Source of the DNA: Liopterus haemorrhoidalis
Lineage: Eukaryota; Arthropoda; Insecta; Coleoptera; Dytiscidae
Reading direction: 5' to 3'
Length of the DNA: 64,000 nt
NCBI GenBank assembly: GCA_963971575.1
Contig: OZ020617.1
Coordinates: 40,706,606 to 40,770,605, forward strand
Below the pieces are notes generated by a model. The model was given only the letters and a program-made list of their open reading frames with translations. It was not told the DNA's origin and did not search any database. Below, in pieces: positions 54,549 to 64,000 of the stretch (positions within the stretch are counted from its first letter, which is position 1; every line of letters begins with the position of its first letter). A program made the position numbers and the translations under genes.

Positions 54549-55936
54549 TTGATAAGTTACGATGTTTCCGTAAAAGAGCCACTCGGATTTCGAAACTAGA
54601 CTACAATAAGCATCGAATGAGCCCTGATAGACCTTTCATAGACTAATACATTTTTGGACAGCATGGGGTCTCTCGATGAAAAAGAATGACTCATATATAT
54701 ATATGATATACTTTACAATCTGTCACATATATGTCATTATGTTATGGTTGCTAACGTAACGTATTACAAAGAACGTCCAAGAACTAGTTCTGGTCCTAAC
54801 ATATATATAAAACAAACAAAAAAATTACAGTAAGACAACTACAGCCCGACAGACCTCTCGTAGCCGGGCGTAGCTATTGGTGCGCTTAGAGAGGGCACTA
54901 TGAAAGACAGTGTCAGATACAGAGAACAGTCAAAGAAACAAGTTCACACGTGTACACTATATATTAGGTATATATATATTAGGTATTATATATCAGTTAG
55001 GTACGTCTACAAACACAAGTTCCTCCCATTAGAGTCGAACAACAAAACTATAGAAACGTAGCTGCTTGATTTAAGTGATTACTGCATTTGACGTTCACTT
55101 TGTCGACTTGTTTATTGGCCAGAGTCCCGCGTGTTTTTCCAAACTCCAGCAATTTCAAGTAGATTGTAAATAATATAGTCTTACAAAAATCGAGAACATT
55201 GCTAATTATTTCTCGACTTTGACTATTAAAAGCACGTCCACCTAGTTTGCTTTTTGTCTCCATGATTTTAAATATTTAATATATTTTAAATGTTGCACTT
55301 GTGTAGGAAATAATGCAATTCGCCAAAGTTATAATCCCCACTACAAATTTCACACGCATGTTTCACGCCCGGCCACGAGAGATCTATCCGGCTGTAATCG
55401 TTTTTGTTCAATGCATATTTTCAATTAGATGAATATGTATGGCGTTACAGGGCGTCCTAAAATTACCCTAAAATTATTATCTACATATATGTCTCTTATT
55501 ATTGGCTTAACAGCAAAATCATACACGACAAAAATTGTTTACAATAAGAAAACAAATCTTGTATTTTATGATTTTTTTGTCATTTAGATGAATATTTGGG
55601 GAGTTACTAGGAGATATCCTAAAGCTAAACTTTTAAAATGTTTCCCTTATTATTGCAAAAACGTATATGACTTTAACGGCCTAGGAATGTATAGCGAACA
55701 AACAAACAAACAAGTATATTGGTATTTAACCCATCATTGAAATAATTTGAATTGTTTGTGCAGCAATCATTTATTTTTCAGAATTAAAATATTTTTGGTA
55801 AATTATTATTTTTCTCCCGAGCATCGCCGGTTATGTCTGCTAGTTACACTATATTTTGCATATTTTCATTTAATTTTTTTTCTACTTTTTGAGCCGTTGT
55901 GTCTTTGTTAAATGAAGGTATTATATTTTTATGTAG
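54549..55936. other. Spacer and putative intron 1 of gene 3
   Basis: 54880-55135 and 55330-55390 match intron 4 of gene 2 (see 45990-46240). 55395-55720 matches the dispersed repeat at 27.2-28.3 kb. I looked for a signal-peptide exon like those of genes 1 and 2 back to 47.7 kb and did not find one. The acceptor of exon 2 is TTTTATGTAG at 55927-55936. Confidence 0.5.
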
Positions 55937-58900
55937 GTGCTCATAAACCCATCCGTCCCAAGTTAAATGGTCATACTAGTGGTAGACATGTCGATATCAA
56001 GGACTTCCCTTACCAACTGTCTCTTCAGTGTAATGGAAGCCACATCTGTGGAGCTTCCATCATCAGTGCTAACTGGGCCTTGACTGCCGCTCACTGTGTA
56101 GAGTAAGTAATACATCTGTTTTCTCTTAATTTAATTAATACATTTTTGTCATGTAGTGGTTTATCAACGAGTACAATTACCTTCCGTGCTGGATCTTCCA
56201 TACTTGGAAATGGAGGTACCATTCATCAAGCTAATAAATTGATCATTCATCCCAACTATGCAAACTTGGACTACGATTATGCACTTCTTAAAGTGATCGA
56301 ATCATTTGAACTTGGCAAAAGTGGAGTTCAAGCAATTAAACTTGCAAGTGCTGAACCACTAGTAAATACTACGGCCACCGTTACTGGATGGGACAATGTA
56401 AGTATAAATTGTTACTTATAGATCAATCCTGTGCAATCCATAACGCGTCACAGAAGCAACCTGTCTGCATTACAGGTACCCATAGGTAATTCGTTGATAC
56501 TGAGTAAATAAAACGGGTGCGCCCAGAATTAGAGATGACAACGATTAATCGAATGATTCAAATAATCGATTATTTTGTTTCAGTTAGGCCTGGTATTTCC
56601 GCCTTGCAGTTGTCTATAAGAATAATTATCAATGAGATAATATTATCCTCTTGATATTCACTAGGATAAATTGCTTTCTGTATTTCCAACTCTAGTTATC
56701 GCGTTGATACAGTCTAAACAATTAGGCGGAACTAACCGGAATTTTCATTTTTGTAAGTTGTCATTAGCTATTTTTTTATGTATTGAAGTTGGCTTTTCCT
56801 GAACAAAATGATCAAAAACTTCAATCCATCAGTAAAAGTAACTAGAATTGAAAATCTAGTTCCGCCTAAACCAAAGGAACATACTTTAACTATTCTGATT
56901 GATAATAATATTTTACGATGTTTTTATAATGTTGGTATTAGCACCGTTATGTTAAACAGAGAGAATAAAACGAATAAAAGAGAGATAGATACAACTGTCA
57001 AAATAAGTGGCATCTGTCAAAATTTTGTACAGAAAAATGTGCGATAAACGCCCAAGAAGCGCAAATTTCAATATTTCCGAAACAAGGCAACTTGTAAGTC
57101 TCGTGTTAAAATATAAAAATGTTACAGAAAATAAAGCTACTGACGCTAAGCGAAATCGATTAATAAATTCTTGTTCATCCCATTGGTCCATATAATTTGG
57201 TCTAACACGAATGGACGTTCTAAATGCTCTACAATTTGTACATCATCGTTTACTAGCAAATCTTCAAAATCAGAATGCATGATTTCCTTCTTTAACAATA
57301 AATGTAAATTATCTAAAAATAATCGAAAATATTTTTTTATTTCAGTATAAGCCGTTCACTTTTTTAAGAACAAACTAAGTGGAAATTTTGCTTTCAACTG
57401 TTTGCACCTTTGAAACTGTATGTCATGTTAGTACTACAGAAAATTAATTTGAAAAGTTAGATTATAAATATGTCATTTAAAAAAATATCATTTGTCATAT
57501 TTCATTTTGAATAGTGACATCTTAAATATTTTGTAAATATAATACTAACCTAAAATAATACAAACATAACCCCAAACTGTAACGCCTTATTTACAATATA
57601 ACCAAGTTTCTAAAAGTCAGTAATACACTATAAAAATCACCAAAATAACCAGATTTAGTTTGTCCTTACAAAGTGAACGGCTTATATAAATTAAAGTAGA
57701 TTACTAAATTATTTGGAATTTATTTTGATATAGGTAATTACAAAATAAAATAGTACACATAATGGAAACAGATATATGTAATATGTATATAAAGTGTAGG
57801 CATCTCTAATATATACATAATACCTGTTATATTATATTATATTTTACGTAAAGATTGTTCCTTTGGTTTAGGCGGAACTAGATTTGCAATTCTAGTTACT
57901 TTTACCGATTGATTGAAGCTTTTGATCATTTTGTTTAGGAAAAGCCAACTTCAATATATAAAAAAATAGCTAATGACAACTTCCAAAAATTAAAATTCCG
58001 GTTAGTTCCGCCTAATCGTTTGGAACAGACTACATATATGCTTTTATTATGTACATATATTTATCAATAAAATATGTTTTTGACACCTATAAGCTGTTCA
58101 GTTTTGTAAGGACAAACCAGATCTAGTTATTTTGGTTACTTTTATAGTGTAATACGGACTTAAAATTTCAATTAAAAATATTCCTTACGTTGTAAAACCG
58201 ACTTAAGTTTTATTGGTTCTAATAATTATTAATAAAGTGACTTTTTTATAATCTTTTAATACCAACATGACATATAGTTTCAAATGTGCAAACTATTGAA
58301 AACAAAATTTCCTCTTATTTTGTTCTTACAAAAGTGAACAGCTTATATCTGTCAAAATCTGTCATTTTTATCCAATGGATAACAGTCAGTACCTACACGG
58401 TGGGAATAACTTATCCTGTGGATAATCTAGTTAATCTATAGATAAATAATGAATGGATATACGCAAAAAATCGTTCATTGCCTTGATAACTACTTATCCC
58501 ATTGATAGTCAATTTCAATATTGTTCTTGAATATAATTTTTATTTCAGTCTGGTGGCAATTCATCAAGTCAACTTCAGGCCGTTGAAGTACAAATTATAA
58601 GCCGAAGTGCCTGCACAGCTGCTTACGGAACTATTTCTGACCGGTAAGTATTACTACAAACCAACGTTTTCAACCATTTTGCGCCAACGGCAAGAACCAA
58701 AAATTTGGAGACAATTAACTTTTTTGATTTGCATCACTGCAAACTCCTAAACGGGAGGACAAGAATTTCAAATGGTGACAAGGGGGGGCTCAGAGAGGCC
58801 AAGTACTAACCCATCATTTTAAAGCCCATTAAGTTCTATTTAAGGCGATGTTTTATATTTTCCACTTTTTATACAATTTACTAGTCATATATTTACTAAC

Positions 58901-61900
58901 AATTTAAAATAAAGTAACAATCTATACATCAAATTTTGCAGCGAATTTTTATCATTTAATAGGATATTTTTCACTGTCGAAAAAAAAAAATTATTGGAAA
59001 AATGTTAACGCTTAATAATTTAATAATAGATATCAGACAACAATGTTCTGTTATTTTTTAAATTTATTTGTTGATTTCAGATAATTTTTATATTTATACA
59101 ATTTTGTGTAGAAATGTTCAAAAATACTTTTTTTTTGGCATGGTTGTTTATAGTTTAGAACAGTGGTTCATAAATTGGGGCCCACGTAGCCATTACCGGG
59201 GGTCCGCGAAACAACTTTGACATTTACTTTATATCCCCCAACTTTTCGCTTTTATTCAAATAAATCATTTAATAAAAATCCGACATGGTCAAGACTTTTT
59301 GTATTTGTTATCTAACTAGTTATTGACATAACTAAACAATAATTAGTAAAAATTTAATTATTTTTATTCAACTGAAAATTATTTACAGAAAACATATTAT
59401 AATAAGATCTATATTGACCAATATTTGACCAACAAATGTTTGTATGAGTTTAACATATTATAATTTGTTTAAGTATTTATGTTTTTTATTCTACATGCTA
59501 ATAAAAATGTTCATCTCTATAAATGCACAAGACCATTTATTAAAATAACCAGCGATACATTTTTACCAATACTCATTATAACGTAGTGCCTATGAGATTA
59601 TTGAGCCAGAAATTAAGTCTCAAGAACGACGTAAAATGCCAAGGGTTGGGATGGGGTCCGCAAAAAAAAGTTTGTTCAAGAGGGGGTCCTCGGACTACAT
59701 AAGTTTAAGAACTGGTTTAGAACATTCGTCAAATTATTAGATTAAAAGTATAAAAAATTACTTTTTACTTTAACACGTTGACTGCCAAGGCAAGATTCAC
59801 GATTATTGTCTCAGATCAATTTGATAAAGCCATATTATATTATTAAGACAATGCACTACAAGTAATCTCGTAGTCGGCGTCCTGGGCAAGAACGCTAACG
59901 TAAACGTAAACGTCAACGTGTTAAGTAGACTTCATAATAGGGGATACGCATAAAATTTATATTTCCTTAAAACTACATTTTTTTTGATACGACTGGGGTT
60001 TGACGTCACAGATACAGTTACAACTTACAACATAATCTTTACGTGTGTATATTGTATTGTTCGAGAGTTTTATATTTGTTTTTAAACAATTTTTCACGCA
60101 TTTATTATTAAAATAGCAGATAAAGATTTTGTTAGGGCTCAGAGTAATAATTTACCCAACATTGATGCATTTATGCTCATGGAATATATGAAAAAACATA
60201 TACAAACATAAAGTTTACTTTTTTCTGAAATATCGATTTTATTTCGCCTCATAGCTTCCAGCCACAAATTCCGCCTTTTCTGTTGTTTTTCGCCATCAGG
60301 TAATGATATAAATTGTTTTTTTCGATCTCTATTTGAACTATTTGTGCACATCGGTACTAAACAATATTTTCGACTATGTTTCGAAGTACTGGGGCCTGAA
60401 TCTTCCATATTTTATATACTTTAATATAAAATTTAGTTCGGTAAACATGTATAAATTGTTTTTATAGAATTAAACTTTATTTTAATTAAAATCACTCTAA
60501 CTTTACATAACCTATAAAAGTTATACAAGCAAATAAGTTCACGACTGTGTAGGCTGCACGCTGTACACTGGGTAGGCTAGTAGTGTACTGCGTCACCTAG
60601 AAGGGGTATGACGTCACACGTCGTTTTTGCGCGCTACCTACATTTATAATTTTTATAAGCCTTCAAATTAAAAAAAAAAAAAATGATAAACTATTTTTTA
60701 TGTTTATATGCAACAAAACGAATATAATAAAAAAAAAATTAATAAATCATGCCTATCCCCTGTTAAGCAAAAATGGTTATAACCTTTCTTTTGAGCACAC
60801 CACTCTCAAGTGATGTGATGACAAGTGTGTGCACGTCGAGTGTACGGTAATAACATGCATGTACAAGTCTGCACCGATGTTGGTCAAACCTCTTTGACTT
60901 GTGAAGAGTTACCGCCTTGGAATCGAGCGCCAAGCTCAGCGTACGTTGAGCTATCCGCGGAGCTAGACAAATGTAAACATTGGCCGTGTTTGCCAAAGCG
61001 CCTATAAGCGCATCCGTACACCTGTAACGCAGCCAGGATTTTATCTTGGGGAGGGCCGAATCTAACTTCGATGGCACGCGGGCCGCATACGTTACTCACC
61101 TTAATTTTTTGTGGCGTTAATGCAGCCTTATAGTACAGGAAATGAAGCTCAAAAAATGACAAAACCTCGCAATTTTTTCGTCCAGCATCGATTTGGATAA
61201 AAATTTGGAATTAGGCTCATTTCACCCTCTAGTTCATTTTCTACATTGTGCCGTTGTACGCTTTTTGTTTTTTAAGGGTGAAAACTACCCCTAATTGTAA
61301 AAAATTATAAAATAACATTTTAAACCTTAATATGGGTAAAATTTGGTTTGGATTAGCTAAATATGGATCGTTTTATGCTTTAGAATACAATTTCATAATG
61401 TTTCAACCCTTAAAAATCAACCCTTGTTGGATTAAAAAATGATTTTATTAATGAAAAACATTTGAGCTTATTTAGGGGAAAATATATTTAAAAATGTAAA
61501 ATATACCTTCTTCCCCTTTTCTGTTTATAAAAAAATTTCAAGAAACCCTTCGAGATATTTAAAGTTCTGTCACTGCTTATCATTTTATATGAAAATTAGA
61601 CCATGACCCAAATCAGTTCGAGTCTGTTGGATATTGATGTTTATATCAAATAATAATTCCATTATTTGTTGATAAAAAAAAAGTAATTGTTAATCCATGT
61701 ATCAAAAATTTTCATTTGATATTCCTCAAAATTTAAACTTTTTTTCTTTGATAAATACATATTTGTTTATACTTTTCGCGGGATATACTTTTGAAGTCTC
61801 AATATTTCTCGTACTTATGTTCAGCTCTCTAAATCAGCCGCTTGGCCACAATTTCTACCGCACGAACAGACTCATATAACGGAATAAGGATTTCTTGATT

Positions 61901-62861
61901 ATACCTACGAAAATCTAAAAATTACATGTAATAATTTCAACACTAATCATAATAACATATAGCTTATATATTGTAAAATGCGTAAGTTATTTAGCTGTAG
62001 GATTATGTTAAATTTGTTAAATTTTCATTTCATTGGACCTTAAGGGGGGCATGTTCCCCCATTGCCACCCCCCCTGAATACGCCACTGTTGTTCAGTACA
62101 ACTTATATCAGTCCTTTTTGTGTGTTAAACATCATAATTTCAAATTTCAAAGAAGATATTGAAATTCACATTTATCTACAAAATAAAACCAAATACCGAT
62201 TTTTAGAGCGCGATTGTTTCCAACACTACTCTTTTTATTATATTTCTATTATTTCTACTTTATTTCACGTTTGATGTGTCCTTTTAAAATTACATTCTGA
62301 ACGTTATAACGAAACCAGATTTCCACTTTGTCTTATCTGAATCGAGTAATTAGTTGTGTAAAACAGTTTTATCATTTGACTGGGCGAATGTTTTAGTCAT
62401 ATAGGTAATTCGTTGGAGCATATTTAGAAAGTTATGTAGTTTCACTTGAAGAATAATTATGTCGCTTTATCAAGAGTAGGAAATCTTAAAAAAATGTTTA
62501 TTTATGTATTAAATGTTTGTTTGCCAATATGCCGTGTAATCTGCTAATGTTGCATAAAAATAGTGCCAATTCTGCTGACACTGCGCCACTGCCGTACCCT
62601 TGACTGCGCCACTGCCCCCCTCCCCCGTGACTGCGCCACTGCCGTACTCATACTTATGAATATTATTGTTACAGTATGATCTGCGCCAGGCCTACAGGTA
62701 AAGACTCCTGCCAGGGTGACACCGGTGGCCCACTGGTCAGTAAAAGTTTGCTGGTCGGTATTGTTTCCTTGGTATACGAATGTCCCAAAAGGATGGACCC
62801 TATAGTCTACACTAATATTGCTGATATTTTAAGCTGGGTCGAAAATATTACTAGTATTTAA
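55937..62861 (+). CDS. Serine protease homologue, gene 3: trypsin paralogue lacking catalytic Ser
   Basis: Exons 55937-56102, 56157-56397, 58549-58643 and 62675-62861 are all open, keep GT-AG sites and keep the phases of genes 1 and 2. No first exon was found. The activation site is gone: where paralogues read FDGRIVGG this reads LNGHTSGR, with one codon deleted. His (TAAHC) and Asp (DYDYAL) remain, but the nucleophile motif is GDTGGP, Ser to Thr. The conserved GWG is GWDN and the pocket SWG is SLV, so substrate binding is altered although Asp189 (KDSC) remains. Extra Cys in SLQCNGSHIC. Either a non-catalytic serine protease homologue or a young pseudogene; the missing exon 1 favours the latter, the preserved frames the former. 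Confidence 0.75.
57037..57195 (+). pseudogene. Myb/SANT-like DNA-binding domain, N-terminal fragment
   Basis: From the ATG at 57037: MCDKRPRSANFNISETRQLV, then SLVLKYKNVTENKATDAKR. It fits the start of the Myb/SANT-like domain (KRxRxxNFTxxExxxLxxLVxxYKxVIENKxTD). It stops after 52 codons, before the second and third helices are complete, so it is a truncated remnant. Confidence 0.65.
57346..57686. mobile_element. MITE with TATAAGCCGTTCACTT ends, copy 1
   Basis: Ends TATAAGCCGTTCACTTTTTT and CAAAGTGAACGGCTTATA are inverted. About 340 bp, nested in the Harbinger-like element. An inverted relative lies at 58088-58348. Confidence 0.82.
58088..58348. mobile_element. MITE with TATAAGC ends, copy 2
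   Basis: Begins TATAAGCTGTTCAGTTTTGT and ends ACAAAAGTGAACAGCTTATA. Its two halves match those of copy 1 in reverse order (TTTGGTTACTTTTATAGTGT, AACATGACATATAGTTTCAAA). Lies in intron 3 of gene 3, 200 bp before exon 4. Confidence 0.8.
59161..59715. mobile_element. hAT-type MITE in intron 4 of gene 3
   Basis: Begins CAGTGGTTCATAAATTGGGG, ends ATAAGTTTAAGAACTG, flanked by the perfect 8-bp repeat GTTTAGAA (59153-59160, 59716-59723). Ends also share GGGGTCCGCG/GGGGTCC motifs. Confidence 0.85.
59939..60761 (-). mobile_element. THAP-domain DNA transposon, copy B
   Basis: Starts AGGGGATACGCATAAAATTT and ends CATGCCTATCCCCT. It matches copy A (3516-4623) inverted, without the AAATTACAC insertion. 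It lies in intron 4 of gene 3. Confidence 0.75.
60139..60408 (-). pseudogene. THAP zinc-finger N-terminal fragment
   Basis: MEDSGPSTSKHSRKYCLVPM, CTNSSNRDRKKQFISLPDGE and then RNLWLEAMRRNKIDISEKSK form most of a THAP domain: C-x4-C, the basic stretch and the WLEAMRR-type helix. It then runs LYVC and loses the EDHF end present in copy A, reading into unrelated sequence. No longer a complete zinc finger. Confidence 0.75.
60762..62576. other. Rest of intron 4 of gene 3
   Basis: 61600-61930 is a copy of the dispersed repeat at 19.7-20.3 kb. 61025-61100 (GGGAGGGCCGAATCTAACTT) and 62040-62090 (GGGGGGCATGTTCCCCC ... CGCCACTG) look like hAT-type ends. No host gene recognised. Confidence 0.5.
62577..62650 (+). 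repeat. CTGCGCCACTGCC direct repeats beside exon 5 of gene 3
   Basis: CTGCGCCACTGCC occurs at 62581, 62604 and 62631, spaced 23-27 bp. The last copy ends about 30 bases before the splice acceptor of exon 5 (TTGTTACAG at 62666-62674). Confidence 0.85.
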
Positions 62862-62893
62862 GAAGTTTTGAGTAGATTTTATAAGAATGGGGT

Positions 62894-62899
62894 AATAAA
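62894..62899 (+). terminator. Poly(A) signal of gene 3
   Basis: AATAAA 33 bases after the stop, as in genes 1 and 2. Its retention is compatible with a still-transcribed gene. Confidence 0.65.
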
Positions 62900-63616
62900 T
62901 ATAATACAATAAAATATACATTATTTATTATTAACCATCTTAAAATAATGTTATGTTCCTTAAATTTTACTAGGTGATATTCCTTTGACTTTTAATAACT
63001 TTTTCAATATTGGGTTTAGATCCATAGCGCCCTTAAGATTTGCTAAAGAAAAATACAGTGAAATCATTAATTCTGTATTCTAATTCACAGCTGAAAATCC
63101 CAACATGACAAAGAACCAATCAGATTACTTCGCTGGCCCGGACTCACCCGAGGAACAACGATAATCCGTATTCCATCTAGCTTTATGCAGCCAGTCAAAT
63201 AAATATTAGAAGCACGGTGTTGGAAACAAATCGATAACAAATAATTAAAGTTAAAAAAAATCCTGTTGTACTATTCCGGTTCATAGTAATGTGCATTACT
63301 CAGATTTTTTCCGATTTTTAGATTAACCCTGGGTTATAGGGTGAGAGGCAGTTTTTATAAGCACATTTTTAAGAAAAATCTTGTTTAAATAAAGTAATTT
63401 TAAAAATGTATTTTTTGTTCCTTAATAAACGCCTTAATCCTCATTTATAATAGGCCCATAGCACAAGTGCATGGCATAAGAATAAAGATGCATGAATGGA
63501 GTATATTGTGTGTTTATTTTAAATTGATGTTCGTACTTTAAGCAGCACAGTAATACACTATTGATTTGCCTTATGCATATGCGATGCAATTATTTTATGG
63601 ACCTAACTAGTGACAA
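62900..63616. other. Downstream spacer with fragments of dispersed repeats
   Basis: 63060-63165 matches the interior of the hAT element at 17.5-18.3 kb. 63270-63360 matches the start of the repeat at 19.7 kb. No gene. Confidence 0.5.
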
Positions 63617-64000
63617 CTAAACGACCGACAGACAAAAGGCCGACACTTTTATTTTAATTGATGTAACTTATAAAACATATCATTATTTACGAGAATAAAT
63701 TATTAATCTTACTATCTAATTTGATGATCTGCAAATATTAAATCGCACAAATTTTTGTCAGCCTTTTGTGTGTCGACCTTTTGTCTTTCAGCCTTTTGTC
63801 TGTCGGTCTTTTGTCCATATCGGCCTTTTGTCCATGTCAGTTTTTTGTCCATGTCGGCCTTTTATCCATGTAGGCCTTTTGTCCATATCGGCCTTTTGTC
63901 CATGTCGGTCTTTTGTCTATGTCGGTCTTTTGTCTATGTCGGCCTATTGTCCAGGTCGGCCTTTTGTCCATGTCGGCCTTTTGTCCAGGTTGACCTTTTG
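63617..64000. repeat. Array of CGGCCTTTTGTCCATGT repeats, cut by the window end
   Basis: From about 63758, three 15-bp units (CCTTTTGTCTTTCAG type) are followed by at least eleven 17-bp units CGGCCTTTTGTCCATGT with small changes, to the last base. The complementary motif GACAGACAAAAGGCCGACAC lies at 63629, so the whole looks like one arm and the start of the other of a fold-back MITE. Confidence 0.85.

Larger units (their letters stand above)
56712..58030. mobile_element. Harbinger-like element in intron 3 of gene 3
   Basis: 1319 bp with inverted arms of about 175 bp, ends GTCTAAACAATTAGGCGGAA and TTAGGCGGAAC-type reversed to GAACAGAC. TACA flanks both sides (56708-56711, 58031-58034). Two related MITEs are in hAT copy 1 at 6.6-7.0 kb. 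It contains a Myb/SANT-like fragment, and PIF/Harbinger transposons encode such a protein beside the transposase; no transposase is present. A separate MITE is nested at 57346-57686. Confidence 0.75.

Noticed and set aside
55912..55936. In-frame ATG just upstream of exon 2 of gene 3 as its start codon
   Set aside because: It lies across the conserved intron acceptor. Genes 1 and 2 have similar chance in-frame ATGs at the same place but use a separate signal-peptide exon.

Overview
This is AT-rich animal nuclear DNA, almost certainly from an insect and probably a beetle (inferred from the trypsin sequences and the mix of transposons; I cannot name the species). Its real host genes are a cluster of three secreted trypsin-family serine proteases on the + strand between about 33.8 and 62.9 kb, plus one orphan exon of an SLC6 amino-acid transporter on the - strand at 13.6-13.8 kb. 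Nearly everything else is transposon-derived.

Layout. 0-6 kb: decayed LINE reverse-transcriptase relics, a Tc1/mariner relic and a THAP-domain element with a small fold-back insert. 6.3-13.0 kb: a hAT-type element (8-bp target duplication) interrupted by an apparently intact two-ORF I-group LINE with a 65-A tail and a 13-bp target duplication; a second copy of the same hAT, inverted and without the LINE, lies at 14.5-15.4 kb. 16-24 kb: a repeated protein family of unknown function, a hAT element, a SINE-like tRNA relic and MITEs. 24.3-27.0 kb: a nearly full-length hAT element with a TTF-type/DUF4371 transposase pseudogene. 29.0-31.1 kb: a tandem array of about 120-bp units. 31.6-33.4 kb: a dead mariner carrying two small hAT elements back to back in one target site.

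Trypsin cluster. Genes 1 (33883-38084) and 2 (41886-47629) each have five exons with identical intron phases, a signal peptide, an RIVGG activation site, the His/Asp/Ser triad and Asp189 (trypsin specificity). Their proximal promoters are conserved, each with two AGATAA (GATA-type) sites and a TATAAATA box, which fits midgut digestive enzymes. Gene 3 (55937-62861) keeps open exons and splice sites, but has lost the activation site, has Thr in place of the catalytic Ser and an altered S1 pocket, and no exon 1 was found; it is a non-catalytic homologue or a young pseudogene. The introns and spacers are packed with MITEs, dead transposases (IS630/mariner-like at 38.3-39.5 kb, Tigger at 39.7-40.2 kb) and a truncated LINE.

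48.3-54.5 kb, between genes 2 and 3, holds two large inverted-repeat (fold-back) elements. One is 3.4 kb with about 1.2-kb arms and a coding loop. They flank a region of repeated CTCGAGAG-type palindromes. The window ends inside an array of 15-17-bp repeats. All calls come from reading the sequence; no database search was run.
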